A stretch of DNA of 47,939 bases from assembly GCA_029261965.1 (NCBI GenBank), contig JAJDAH010000139.1:1-47939 (forward strand). Reading direction: 5' to 3'. Every line of letters begins with the position of its first letter. Positions within the stretch are counted from its first letter, which is position 1. The translations under genes and the position numbers were made by a program. This document shows, in pieces, positions 33,576 through 42,677 of the stretch. The DNA comes from Polyangiaceae bacterium (lineage in GTDB: Bacteria; Myxococcota_A; Polyangia; Polyangiales; Polyangiaceae). The notes below the pieces were generated by a model. That model was given only the letters and a program-made list of their open reading frames with translations. It did not search any database and was not told the DNA's origin.

Positions 33576-34175
33576 TCACGAGCGGCTTTCGGTGGCTTCG
33601 AAGAGCGGCGCTTGCTCCTCCGGCGCCGGCTTCCAACAGCGTCGACATCGCGCTTCATAGCTCTCGGATCCCCCGACGACGACCTGCGCTTCGCGCTCGA
33701 TGAGGCGCTGAGAACGGTTCGCGGGGTTGCCACAGCGCGTGCAAATCGCCAACGTCTTGGTGACGTACTCGGCCACCGCCATCAGATGCGGCATCGGCTC
33801 GAAAGGCCGCCCCATGTAGTCCTGGTCGAGACCCGCGACGACGATCCTCTTTCCGGTGTCCGCGAGACGCTCGGCCGCCGCCACCAACTCGGCCCCGAAA
33901 AACTGGGCCTCGTCGATGCCCACCACATCGACATCCGTCGCCTGCTCGACAATTTCAGAAGGTTGATCCACCACCTGCGCCGCCAACTCCTGACGCGAGT
34001 GGCTCACCACGTTGTCATCCGAATACCTCGCGTCGATTCGCGGCTTGAAAATGACCACGCTCTGTTTGGCGTAGCGCGCCCGGCTGAGCCGGCGAATCAG
34101 CTCTTCGGTCTTCCCGCTGAACATGCAACCGGTGACCACCTCAATCCAACCGGTGTTCTCGGGGAGGTGCTGCAC
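33576..34175 (-). CDS. tdk: thymidine kinase
   Basis: 199 aa. Salvage enzyme that phosphorylates thymidine with ATP. P-loop GCMFSGKTEELIRRL (residues 16-30), the DEAQFF Walker B-like motif, the lasso zinc site with CTRCGNPA and CRRCW, and YEARCRRC are as expected for the bacterial/poxvirus-type family. It starts with GTG at 34175 and has TATCGT 6 nt upstream. It lies 34 nt downstream of the kinase-ATPase gene on the same strand. Confidence 0.95.
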   Translation of the reverse strand: MQHLPENTGWIEVVTGCMFSGKTEELIRRLSRARYAKQSVVIFKPRIDARYSDDNVVSHSRQELAAQVVDQPSEIVEQATDVDVVGIDEAQFFGAELVAAAERLADTGKRIVVAGLDQDYMGRPFEPMPHLMAVAEYVTKTLAICTRCGNPANRSQRLIEREAQVVVGGSESYEARCRRCWKPAPEEQAPLFEATESRS

Positions 34176-34181
34176 TCGTCG

Positions 34182-34187
34182 ACGATA
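34182..34187 (-). promoter_or_regulatory. putative -10 box, leaderless start of tdk
   Basis: TATCGT on the minus strand, 6 nt before the GTG at 34175, in the short gap after the kinase gene. Confidence 0.3.
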
Positions 34188-34208
34188 CTCGTCGAGCTCG
34201 CCGAGCGT

Positions 34209-37200
34209 CTACCGTTGTCGACGATTGGCGATGTCGAGCGCCTCACGCAACGTCATCGTCGCCGTGGACGGTGCCGTCTCGGCGTCTCCCTCTTCGTAGA
34301 GGCTCTTCGCGATCGATTCGAGCAGTGCCTCCGGTGGCGCCCGCAACGGTTCCGCACCGCGAAACAATGCAGCCGCGGCTACCGGCGGCGTGCGATCGCC
34401 GCGCCTCGTCACGAGAACGAGCGGATGCCAGCCTCGGCCGTCGGTGGTTCTCAGCTCGCCGAGCGGCGTCTTGAAGAGGTCGTCGTTACCGAAATTGCGC
34501 GTCGACCCGAGCAGCTCTCGTGCCAGACCGCTCGGTGGCTCGCTACCATGCAACGGCGCCGCGAGCTCGATGCGACGCGCGTTGACCATGAAGAAGAACC
34601 CCGTCGAGGCGCCCGTCGTCGACAAAAGCAGCTCCAACGCCGCCTGGGCGCGCTCCTCGGGCGTGACGCACTGGCTGAGCACGGAGTGAGCCGTTTCGCC
34701 GACGTCGACTTTACCGATCTGCGTCGCCACGTCGTCCGTGACCGGCGGGCGCTCCTCGCTCGCTTCCAGCCGGGCCAGCCGTTCGTAGCGAGCCACCAGC
34801 ACGGGATTCTGGGTGGAACGAAAGAACGCCTTGACCTTCGCCAGGTGATACGAAAACAGCGCCGGGTCTTCGGCCAAGAGCGACACACGAGCCGCCGCCT
34901 CGTGTGCCGAACCCAGCGCCACCGGGTTTTCGACGGCCTCCGCGTCGACGATGACGCGTTGCAGGATCTTCTCGGCTTCCTCGGTCCGTCCGCGCTCCGC
35001 TCGGGCCACCGCGATGATCGCGTCACAGCGGAGTCGGCAGAGAATCTGCGCGTACTCGGGGTTCGCCGCGTGATCGCGACCCTTGGTGGCGACGAGCTCG
35101 GCGTGCTCGAAGTCCTCCGCGTCCAGGAGCGTCTCCGCGAGGGCGGTCAGTGCGGAAGGTCGCATCATCCCTTCGCCCTCGGGCATGAGGTCGAGGGTTC
35201 GCTCGAGCACCTGTCGCGATTCATCGAGCTCCCCCCGCAGTCGCAGATACGCCCCGCGAGCAACGCCGAGGTGTTGCTGGTAGCTCAGACCCTGGTCGAC
35301 GAGACGCGAGAGCGTCGCGATGCAGCGCTTCAGCGCGAGCATGTCGCCGACGTAGGCGTGACTAGCAGCGCCCGTGGAGTTGAGCGTGGCTTCGAGCTGC
35401 CACAACGAGCCGAGCCTGACGAAATCCAGCTCGGCCTCTGCCCATATCCTCGTCGCTTCCTCTTCGCTGCCGCGCCACTGGTGATAAATCGAGCGAAGTT
35501 GCAGCGCGCCCATGTCCCAGAGCCGCGAGTCGAGCGCTTCGAGTCCCTCGATTTCGGCGAGTGCTTCTTTACTGCCGGATCGCACCGCCATGAGCCCACG
35601 CTGGTAACGAGCACCGCCGACACCGACGTTCATTTCCGCTTCGTTCACTTCGCCGCGGGCCTCCTCGACGCGTAGCAGGCCTCGGTCCGTCGCTTCCTTC
35701 ACGGAACGAAACCGCCCGAGATTGAAATCTCTCAGGTTCGTCACGAACCTGAGGATGTCGTGAATTTCCTGCCGCGGCAGCGTGGCGAGCGGGTCGAAAC
35801 GTTCGACGGCCCATCGAAGACCCTCGGTGTCGTACGAAAACGCCGAGGCGCCCGTCGAGTAGGCCAAGCACCTGAGGTACATTTCGATCGCGACGACTGG
35901 TCGGGGGCCACGCTTGGCTTTCGCCTTCGTCCAGTGCAGCACGATGGCCAGTACGAGCCCGATCATCATGGCGAGGCGACCGGGGAGCACTCGACGAAGA
36001 CGCCGGGCTCGATTGATCCCCGCGTAGTGCCCGACGAGCTCGATGGCCGGGTCTCGATGCCGCAAAGCACAGGCTCGATCGCTGAAAAAACCAGCCATCA
36101 CGAGCATCGCGGACAGCTCCACGCGGTCGAGGTTGTGATCGGGCCGGCGGTTGTACACGTCGAGAGCCGCTTCGAGCGGCAGAATGGCGTCGCTGAAGGA
36201 CGTTGCCTCGACCAGCCGCCGCCCGGCTCGCGCGAGTCGCTCCGCACCCGCATCCTCGTCCCCGCCGCGGAGCAGATGCCAGCCGACCCGGGCGTCATCC
36301 TCGGGTCCGATGTCACCACGTTCTACGAGCACTCGGCCGACACGGAGCTCGAGCGCCGGTCGCTCGTCTTCGGAAACCCCGCGAACTAGCGCTTCGCGAA
36401 GGCCTTCCTGCCGGAAGCGGTGGCGGCCGCCCGATCCAACGAGAATCTGCTCCCCGACCAACTCGTCGAGCGCCGCAAAAACCGCCTCGTGCTCGTCGGT
36501 GCCCGCCAGCGCAACGCACGTCTCGAGCTCGACTTCGCCACCGTGCACGGCAAGCACTCGCGCGAGCTCGAGTGCCCGGGGACCCAAGCGATCGACGCGG
36601 GCGTCGAGGGTCCGACGCGTGCCGCGGGGCAAATCCGTGTCGTCGAACTTCTCCGGCAACACCCACATCCCGTCGACGTAGCGAATTTGACCCCGGTCGA
36701 CGATGTGGCGAGCGACCTCGGTCAGACGAAGAGGACTACCGCCAGCGACGTCTCGCATCCAGCTCGCCAATAGCTTCGAGTTCGGAACTTCACCGAACAT
36801 TTCGCGCACCAGGCGTTCGACGTCCGCCGCAGCTAGTCCGCGAGCTCGAATCGCGAGAGAGCTCTCACGAAGCTTGGCGACGGCGCCGGCGGCGTGCACC
36901 TGCTCGTCCGTCCTGAGCGCGCTCATCAGGAGCACCCGATGCCTGCGTGCCTCGTGGGCGATCGTCGTGAGAACCGCCGCCGACGCTTCGTCACAACGCT
37001 GCAAGTTGTCCACCAACAGGACCAAGGGGCGCGCGAGGGCAACGTCGAACAGCCACCCGGTGAAGGCGCGCTGGACGGCCAGCCGCTCTTCCCGTGCATC
37101 GCCGCGTGGATTGACTACATAGGCGCTCACTTTCAGGTCGAGCTTCTCTGCCAGGTCGGGAATGGCTCGGGTGAGCAACGGGGCACGGGACTTCGCCGAC

Positions 37201-38330
37201 GCCCGCGATTCCTCGGGCGCGTTCGTGATGAGATCGAACGCGAGCTCGCGCATGACGGCGTACGGACCGCCAGCCTCGCCGGGCGAACGGGCGAGCACCG
37301 CGCCGCCGAGCTTGGCTTCGAGACCGCTCTCGTCCAAAAGCCGAGTTTTGCCCGACCCCGTGCGCCCGCGAACGACGATCGAGCGTCCTTTGCCTTCAGC
37401 GGCTTTCGCCACGCGCTTTCGGATCACGGACATTTCCCGTTCGCGACCCACCATCGAAGCGCTCTGCACGTAGCCCTGCGCCACGTCGTCGAGTTCGGGC
37501 ACGCGGTCGAGAGCGCCAATCGCACTGACACGATCGATGACTTCGGCGGCCGTTGCCGGGCGCCCGAGCGGATCCGCGCTGACGAGCGAAAGTATGAGAT
37601 CGTCGAGAGCCGGCGGCACAGCCTTGTTGATCGACGACGGGGGCGCCGCCTGGCGTTGACCCCGTGTGATGAGATCCTCCATGCTCCGAACCCTCTGAGC
37701 GTGGCGCCCGGTCAAGAGCCAGTAGCCGAGAGCGCCGAGCCCGAAGAGATCCGACCGTTGGTCGAGCGGCACGCCGAGCAGAGTCTCCGGTGCGATGCAG
37801 GGCAAAGTCCCGACTACCTCGTTCGATACGCCCATCGTCGCCATGACGCCGAAGTCGAGCAGCTTCGCGCGGCCATCGCTCGTCGAGCGAACGTTGCGCG
37901 GAGCCAAGTCGCGGTGCAAGAGCCGACGCGAGTGCAGAAACGCCAGGGCGGAGGCGACATCGCGAAGCAACCGGCAGACTTCGATGGGCCCGACCGGAGC
38001 GAGGTCACGGAAGTCCTGCCCGTCGAGAAGCTCCATCGTGTAGTACGGGTCGCCGTCGTCTACGCCGAAGTCGTAGACCTCCACGATGCGTGGATGGATG
38101 AGCCCAGCGAGGGTGTGAAACTCGCGTCGGAACCGCAGCCGATCCCCCGGATGTTCCTTCTGCTGGGAGAAACGCTTGAGCGCAACGTCCTTCCCCGTCG
38201 ATTCGTCCGTGACTCGGTACACCGCGCCCATGGCGCCGTGGCCGAGCTTCGCCTGGACGCGATAGCGCCCCCCGACGAGACGAGCTTCGCCCCCCACCCA
38301 CGAATCCTGCTCGGCGGCAGCGCCGGCCAT
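34209..38330 (-). CDS. Ser/Thr protein kinase fused to ATPase (AAA/STAND-like) and TPR region
   Basis: 1373 aa. An N-terminal Hanks-type kinase has the G-loop LGHGAMGAVYRV, K52 (ALKRF), HRD (139-141), DFG (159-161) and APE. Then comes an AAA/STAND-like ATPase with Walker A RGRTGSGKT (about 321-329) and Walker B LVLLVDNLQRCDE. The rest is a long helical TPR-like region with a possible GAF-like end (GFFFMVNARRIELAAPL). This is the plan of PknK-type signalling proteins and may sense a ligand through the TPR region. I use the ATG at 38330, with TATTGT 8 nt upstream; a TTG at 38342 is an alternative. Partner and target are unknown. Confidence 0.92.
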   Translation of the reverse strand: MAGAAAEQDSWVGGEARLVGGRYRVQAKLGHGAMGAVYRVTDESTGKDVALKRFSQQKEHPGDRLRFRREFHTLAGLIHPRIVEVYDFGVDDGDPYYTMELLDGQDFRDLAPVGPIEVCRLLRDVASALAFLHSRRLLHRDLAPRNVRSTSDGRAKLLDFGVMATMGVSNEVVGTLPCIAPETLLGVPLDQRSDLFGLGALGYWLLTGRHAQRVRSMEDLITRGQRQAAPPSSINKAVPPALDDLILSLVSADPLGRPATAAEVIDRVSAIGALDRVPELDDVAQGYVQSASMVGREREMSVIRKRVAKAAEGKGRSIVVRGRTGSGKTRLLDESGLEAKLGGAVLARSPGEAGGPYAVMRELAFDLITNAPEESRASAKSRAPLLTRAIPDLAEKLDLKVSAYVVNPRGDAREERLAVQRAFTGWLFDVALARPLVLLVDNLQRCDEASAAVLTTIAHEARRHRVLLMSALRTDEQVHAAGAVAKLRESSLAIRARGLAAADVERLVREMFGEVPNSKLLASWMRDVAGGSPLRLTEVARHIVDRGQIRYVDGMWVLPEKFDDTDLPRGTRRTLDARVDRLGPRALELARVLAVHGGEVELETCVALAGTDEHEAVFAALDELVGEQILVGSGGRHRFRQEGLREALVRGVSEDERPALELRVGRVLVERGDIGPEDDARVGWHLLRGGDEDAGAERLARAGRRLVEATSFSDAILPLEAALDVYNRRPDHNLDRVELSAMLVMAGFFSDRACALRHRDPAIELVGHYAGINRARRLRRVLPGRLAMMIGLVLAIVLHWTKAKAKRGPRPVVAIEMYLRCLAYSTGASAFSYDTEGLRWAVERFDPLATLPRQEIHDILRFVTNLRDFNLGRFRSVKEATDRGLLRVEEARGEVNEAEMNVGVGGARYQRGLMAVRSGSKEALAEIEGLEALDSRLWDMGALQLRSIYHQWRGSEEEATRIWAEAELDFVRLGSLWQLEATLNSTGAASHAYVGDMLALKRCIATLSRLVDQGLSYQQHLGVARGAYLRLRGELDESRQVLERTLDLMPEGEGMMRPSALTALAETLLDAEDFEHAELVATKGRDHAANPEYAQILCRLRCDAIIAVARAERGRTEEAEKILQRVIVDAEAVENPVALGSAHEAAARVSLLAEDPALFSYHLAKVKAFFRSTQNPVLVARYERLARLEASEERPPVTDDVATQIGKVDVGETAHSVLSQCVTPEERAQAALELLLSTTGASTGFFFMVNARRIELAAPLHGSEPPSGLARELLGSTRNFGNDDLFKTPLGELRTTDGRGWHPLVLVTRRGDRTPPVAAAALFRGAEPLRAPPEALLESIAKSLYEEGDAETAPSTATMTLREALDIANRRQR

Positions 38331-38338
38331 CAACCCAC

Positions 38339-38344
38339 ACAATA
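38339..38344 (-). promoter_or_regulatory. putative -10 box, leaderless start of kinase gene
   Basis: TATTGT on the minus strand, 8 nt before the ATG at 38330. Confidence 0.35.
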
Positions 38345-38398
38345 GCAGGCTTTAGGTGTCACGGAACCAGCGCCCAAGCCGCACGAGGGGGAGGGGCG

Positions 38399-39568
38399 TC
38401 AGCCCCGCCCAGGGCCGAGCGCGCCGGTTTGGCCCTTCCACCGTAGCCAGTGGTCCGCCAACACCAAGGCGACCATCGCTTCACCCATCGGAATGAAGCG
38501 CGGAAGCAAACACGGATCGTGGCGACCCTTGGTCTGAATCGTCGTCGGTTCCCCCGCGGTCGTCACCGTTTTTTGCTCGATCGGAAGACTGCTCGTGGGT
38601 TTGATTGCCGCCCTGACGACGATAGGCATGCCGGAGGAAATACCCCCGAGCATTCCCCCGTGGCGGTTCGTCTCGGTCGATATCGCCGCGACGGTCTCGA
38701 CTTCGGGCTCGCCGAGACTCGGTTGATGCGACGCCCCGTCGGAGACGAACACGTCGTTGTTCTCGCTCCCGCGAAGAGTCGCGCAAGCGAAACCGACGCC
38801 ATACTCCACGCCCAGCACCGCCGGCAGACTGAAAAGCGCCTTGCCGATGTCGGCCTTCAGCTTGTCGAACACCGGCTCGCCGAGCCCCGCGGGGACCCCC
38901 GTGGCCACGATCTCCGCGACGCCGCCGATGGAGTCTCGCTCCTTTCGCATCCGCTCGATCAGAGCCACCATCTCCGCGGCCTTTTTCGGATCCGGACAGC
39001 GAACGATGTTCCGCTCACCGTCCGGGGTGTGCTCGACTTGCTCGAGGGTGACCGCCGCCGGATCCGGGACGTCCCCGACGATGTCGCCCACCTGCTTCAC
39101 GTACGCGAGCACCCGGCCGCCGAAGGCCTCGGCGATCAACTTCTTGGCGATCGCACCAGCAGCCACGCGAGCAGTGGTTTCCCGCGCGCTCGATCTTCCC
39201 CCTCCACGGTAGTCTCGAAAACCGTACTTCGCATCGTAGGTGTAGTCGGCGTGGCCGGGACGATACTTTCGGCGGATGTCCTCGTAGTCGCGGGAGCGCT
39301 GGTCCTCGTTGCGTATCAACACGGCAATGCTGGTGCCGGTGGTCCGACCATCGAACACACCCGACAAGATCTCGGGTTCGTCGGATTCCTGACGCTGGGT
39401 GACGATCTTGCTCTGCCCGGGTCGCCTCCGCGCGAGATCCGGTTTCAGGTCGTCGACTCCGAGCGGCAACCCGGGCGGACACCCATCGACGATGACGACG
39501 TTGCCCGGACCGTGGGACTCCCCAGCCGTGGTCACACGAAAGCTCTGGCCAAAAGTGTTTCCCGCCAC
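38399..39568 (-). CDS. aroC: chorismate synthase
   Basis: 389 aa. It converts 5-enolpyruvylshikimate-3-phosphate to chorismate with reduced FMN, the last step of the shikimate pathway. Signatures include GESHGP near the start, the RPGHADYTYDAKYGFRDYRG segment and GGRSSARETTARVAAGA, and a C-terminal DPCLLPRFIPMGEAM. The GTG at 39568 gives the usual MAGNTFG start. TAGAAT lies 9 nt upstream. The C-terminus (TGALGPGRG) is slightly extended. Confidence 0.97.
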   Translation of the reverse strand: MAGNTFGQSFRVTTAGESHGPGNVVIVDGCPPGLPLGVDDLKPDLARRRPGQSKIVTQRQESDEPEILSGVFDGRTTGTSIAVLIRNEDQRSRDYEDIRRKYRPGHADYTYDAKYGFRDYRGGGRSSARETTARVAAGAIAKKLIAEAFGGRVLAYVKQVGDIVGDVPDPAAVTLEQVEHTPDGERNIVRCPDPKKAAEMVALIERMRKERDSIGGVAEIVATGVPAGLGEPVFDKLKADIGKALFSLPAVLGVEYGVGFACATLRGSENNDVFVSDGASHQPSLGEPEVETVAAISTETNRHGGMLGGISSGMPIVVRAAIKPTSSLPIEQKTVTTAGEPTTIQTKGRHDPCLLPRFIPMGEAMVALVLADHWLRWKGQTGALGPGRG

Positions 39569-39577
39569 GGCCCGGTG

Positions 39578-39583
39578 ATTCTA
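39578..39583 (-). promoter_or_regulatory. putative -10 box, leaderless start of aroC
   Basis: TAGAAT on the minus strand (five of six match TATAAT), 9 nt before the GTG at 39568. No Shine-Dalgarno is visible. Confidence 0.5.
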
Positions 39584-39719
39584 GTGTCGCGCCTCGAGAG
39601 TCGCGAAGGGAATTCGGGCGGCGCGTATTCTCGCAAAGCTCTGGATTTCGGCGGGAGACGCGGCACTCGCGGTACGAGGCACCGCCAGGAAACAGGAGAA
39701 GGGTCTGTCTCGTCCGCGG

Positions 39720-40940
39720 CTATCGGGGCGGCTCGATGGGCACACAAGTCGACGAGTCCGCCCCGACCACGCGGATGGGCCCCTCGGCGACGATCGTCTC
39801 GAGGATGCGTCCGTTGCCTTCGCTATTGTCGAAGTCGAGCTTGGTTACCTTGCTCGTGCGGACGGTTGCCGCAGGAAAGCAATCCGGACCGCAAGTCACG
39901 AACACACAATCGATGACCGGCTGAGGCAAGAGTCCGCCGCAATCGTCGGTGACGTTGAATTGCGCGAAGGCGCAGTCCAGCTCTGCCTTGCACATCGGAT
40001 CCGCCTGACAAGTGTCGAACTCGGTCTGGCAGGTGTTGCTGATGCACGAGTCGCATGCGACCGGCGTTGCCTCGGTGAAAAAGTAGATATCTCCACCAAA
40101 AAAAGCGAACGCGGAGGCGTTGGTCTTGCTGAACCCCGTCAAGGCGACTTCTTCGATGACCGCGCCCGTGGCCTTGTCGTACTCGACGAGCTTCGCGGGA
40201 TCCGGACCGGCAAACGCGAACAATCTACCGTCGCCGGTGCCCGCGAGCTCGCCACCGTCGAAGTCGATGGGCGACACGACGACGGGCTTGGGGTCACGCG
40301 GGTCCATCGACGCGAGGTCGCCGAGATCCGGCCCCTCCTCGAAGGGCCCCTGGCCACTGTAGCTGTACAAGTAGGCTTGCACGCAGGGATCACTCGCGCT
40401 GTTCGCGGAGAACGTCATGCCGAAGAGTCCGAAGTCCCCGGCGGCAAAACCCGGGTCCTCGCAGTTCATCGGATCGTTGACATCGACCATCTGCAGATCT
40501 TCGTTCGACACCAAGAGCACCCATGCGCGCCCGATGGGATCGACGGCGAGCGTGAACGTACGCGGGTTCGCGGCGCACTCGACGTTCGCGATCCTCTGGA
40601 ATCCAACGGTCGCCGGGTCGAAGCTCCAAATCTCGGCGGTGTCACTGAGAAGAATGATTCGATCGTTGTGTATGCCGGGAGCGCAGCTGCAAAACGGGTC
40701 CGACATCTGCCCATCGACGTTCACGGTGGCGTCGGTGCCGGTCATGCCGCCGCCTGCGTCCACCGACCCTGCCGTTCCGCTCGAGCCGTCAGCGACGGGG
40801 CCGCCACCGCTGCCGCCGAATCCGCCACGTCCGCCGCCAGTTCCCGCTTCCGCTTCGATAGGATCACTCGAGGCGGAGGCGCACGCGTACGCCACCACCG
40901 CGACTGCAGCCAGTGCCAGTCGACGCAAAGGAAAAGCCAT
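39720..40940 (-). CDS. secreted lipoprotein with Gly-rich linker and Cys-rich tail
   Basis: 406 aa. The signal peptide ends VVAYAC (lipobox-like). A Gly/Ser/Asp-rich linker (GGRGGFGGSGGG) follows, then a region that could be a beta-propeller (TAEIWSFDPATVGFQRI, TFTLAVDPIGRAWVLL, GDGRLFAFAGPDPAKL). A Cys-rich insert comes next (CDSCISNTCQTEFDTCQADP, CGPDCF), close to a motif found in many myxobacterial lipoproteins. Function unknown. ATG 40940, with TACACT 10 nt upstream. Confidence 0.82.
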   Translation of the reverse strand: MAFPLRRLALAAVAVVAYACASASSDPIEAEAGTGGGRGGFGGSGGGPVADGSSGTAGSVDAGGGMTGTDATVNVDGQMSDPFCSCAPGIHNDRIILLSDTAEIWSFDPATVGFQRIANVECAANPRTFTLAVDPIGRAWVLLVSNEDLQMVDVNDPMNCEDPGFAAGDFGLFGMTFSANSASDPCVQAYLYSYSGQGPFEEGPDLGDLASMDPRDPKPVVVSPIDFDGGELAGTGDGRLFAFAGPDPAKLVEYDKATGAVIEEVALTGFSKTNASAFAFFGGDIYFFTEATPVACDSCISNTCQTEFDTCQADPMCKAELDCAFAQFNVTDDCGGLLPQPVIDCVFVTCGPDCFPAATVRTSKVTKLDFDNSEGNGRILETIVAEGPIRVVGADSSTCVPIEPPR

Positions 40941-40950
40941 GCCGCAACCA

Positions 40951-40956
40951 AGTGTA
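40951..40956 (-). promoter_or_regulatory. putative -10 box, leaderless start of 40940 gene
   Basis: TACACT on the minus strand, 10 nt before the ATG at 40940. A TTTTGA lies 17 nt further upstream as a weak -35. Confidence 0.4.
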
Positions 40957-41028
40957 GTTCAAAAACGTGCGGTTCAAAATCCGCGGGCGACACATTCGGC
41001 CGTCTAGCCGGGTCTGAAGCGACGGCGA

Positions 41029-41559
41029 CTATCCGGCGAGCAACTGTTCGAGCTCGAGCAGCTCGGGTTCGTCGAGGTTGGGACTCATGCGGCGGAGCTT
41101 CTGGAGGAGCCCGTGCGCGCCGAGGAACTCCGCCGCGCACTTGGCGTGGATGAAGCTCTTCGATCCCATCGACGGGAAGTCTTCGTCTTCGCGCTCGAAC
41201 GCGACCCGGAGCGACTGTTTCTCGATCGTCTCGCGGCAGTGCTGACAACGAGCGCGACCCGTCGGCGCCCGTTCGGCGCGCCGAACTTGGCGGAGCTTGG
41301 TGTTCTGGACACCGTCGTCGATGACTCGGTCCAGCGCGTCGCGGTCGGGCACGTCGTCGGACAGATCGGATAGCACCGCGGCGAGCTTTTCGGGTCGTTT
41401 CTCGGCGCCGCAGGCGAGATGGAACCAGTACGTCGCTTCGCCGTCGCCGAAGGGGTTCGGCACGCGCTCACCGAACCGAAGCGCGCCCTTGTCTATCTTT
41501 TCGCCGCACCATCGACACTTGGCTCGTCCGCTCGCTGCGGGCTCGATGACGTCCGGCAT
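41029..41559 (-). CDS. protein with two PARP-type zinc fingers
   Basis: 176 aa. Two repeats have the C-x2-C-x(28-29)-H-x2-C spacing of PARP-type DNA-nick-sensing zinc fingers: C15, C18, H47, C50 (CRWCGEKIDKGALRFGE, FHLAC) and C105, C108, H138, C141 (CQHCRETIEKQSLRVAFE, IHAKC). A helical segment joins them and the C-terminus is acidic and Leu-rich. No catalytic domain is present. The family in eukaryotes binds DNA breaks; a DNA-damage role here is an inference. I start at ATG 41559; the frame extends to 41595. Confidence 0.75.
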   Translation of the reverse strand: MPDVIEPAASGRAKCRWCGEKIDKGALRFGERVPNPFGDGEATYWFHLACGAEKRPEKLAAVLSDLSDDVPDRDALDRVIDDGVQNTKLRQVRRAERAPTGRARCQHCRETIEKQSLRVAFEREDEDFPSMGSKSFIHAKCAAEFLGAHGLLQKLRRMSPNLDEPELLELEQLLAG

Positions 41560-41642
41560 GGCCGAAGCAGGCCGCAAATCAGCGCCGAGCGTCAAGGGCG
41601 AAATCCCGTGTCAACACCCCTCACCTCGAGCCGTCGCCGGGA

Positions 41643-41648
41643 TATCCT
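41643..41648 (+). promoter_or_regulatory. putative -10 box, leaderless start of 41656 gene
   Basis: TATCCT lies 7 nt before the GTG at 41656. Confidence 0.35.
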
Positions 41649-41655
41649 CCGACGG

Positions 41656-42669
41656 GTGAAGCGACGACGGATCGCGTGGCTCTTGTTCGGTGTGCTCGTC
41701 TCCCTCGGGTGCAACGAAGAGAAGGCGCTCATCGACGAGGCTCGAGCCCAGCACGACGAGGGCGAGCTCGACACGGCGCTCGCCTCGCTCGAGCGTGTGT
41801 CCCGCAACAAGCCCGACACCGACGTCGACCGGGAGGCGCGGAAGCTGGCGGCGACGTGGCTCATCGACGCGGCCGACGCCGATGCCAATCCGCACGCCGC
41901 CAGGGTGCGCCTCGTGCAAGCCCTCGAACAAGACCCGACGAGCGGGCCAGCGCAAGCTCGGCTCTGCCGCCTGTTCCTTCGAACCAAACAATACCCAGCG
42001 GCGAAGCAATGCATCAGCGGAGGTCTCGAAGGCAAGAAGGATGCGCCGGCTGCCATCGTCGACGAGGTCGAGGCCGCCCTGGCTGCGCACGATGACGCCA
42101 GCTCGAACGCCGAGCGAAAAAAGCTCCTCGCCAGTCCGAGCTCGCATCATTGGAAGGCGCTCGTCGAGCGCTACCCAGACTCTCAGGAAGCCAAAGCCGC
42201 GAAGGAGCGGCTACTCAGGTTCGATTCGCTCTGCGACGACCTCGATCGATTCCTGGTCCCGCTGAGAAAGGAGATCGAGCGGCAAGCCGCGATCGCTGGG
42301 CCAATTGGAGCGGCGGCGATGAAGAAGGGCCGCGATGGTCGGATCGCCACGTACGAAGCCATTGCCGCGGAGGCCGAGAAGAAAGCCAAGCTGATGAAAA
42401 ATGCGGCAGTCGATGCCGACGTTCACGCCGCCAAGAAGGACGAAGAGCCGGCAAAGAAGCCGCTCCACGCCGCCCTCTGGGCGCTCTCGGACTCGGCGGC
42501 CTCACTCGCGGAACAGCTCGAAAGGAACGCCGTGGAGAATCTCGACTCCTACGACGCGAGCGCGACCGCCGCCCTGACGCGATGGTCGACCGGTTTCACC
42601 GGCGTGAGAGATCGAGTCGAGAAGCAGGTCGCCGCGGTAGAAGAGACCTGCGGAACGAAGAGAGACTGA
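41656..42669 (+). CDS. lipoprotein with TPR-like helical repeats
   Basis: 337 aa. The signal peptide with lipobox SLGC is followed by a helical, charged protein with TPR-like helices (ALIDEARAQHDEGELDTALA, ARLCRLFLRTKQYPAAKQCI). The C-terminal half is rich in Ala, Lys and Glu and probably coiled-coil. Start GTG 41656 matches the signal peptide; the frame extends upstream without a sensible N-terminus. It lies 8 nt upstream of the FHA-activator gene, so the two likely form an operon, perhaps a surface sensor and its regulator. Confidence 0.8.
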   Translation: MKRRRIAWLLFGVLVSLGCNEEKALIDEARAQHDEGELDTALASLERVSRNKPDTDVDREARKLAATWLIDAADADANPHAARVRLVQALEQDPTSGPAQARLCRLFLRTKQYPAAKQCISGGLEGKKDAPAAIVDEVEAALAAHDDASSNAERKKLLASPSSHHWKALVERYPDSQEAKAAKERLLRFDSLCDDLDRFLVPLRKEIERQAAIAGPIGAAAMKKGRDGRIATYEAIAAEAEKKAKLMKNAAVDADVHAAKKDEEPAKKPLHAALWALSDSAASLAEQLERNAVENLDSYDASATAALTRWSTGFTGVRDRVEKQVAAVEETCGTKRD

Positions 42670-42677
42670 CCAGCGGC

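Noticed and set aside
33612-38345. Long plus-strand frames (687 and 483 aa)
   Set aside because: Antisense to tdk and the kinase, with no motif; high-GC shadow frames.
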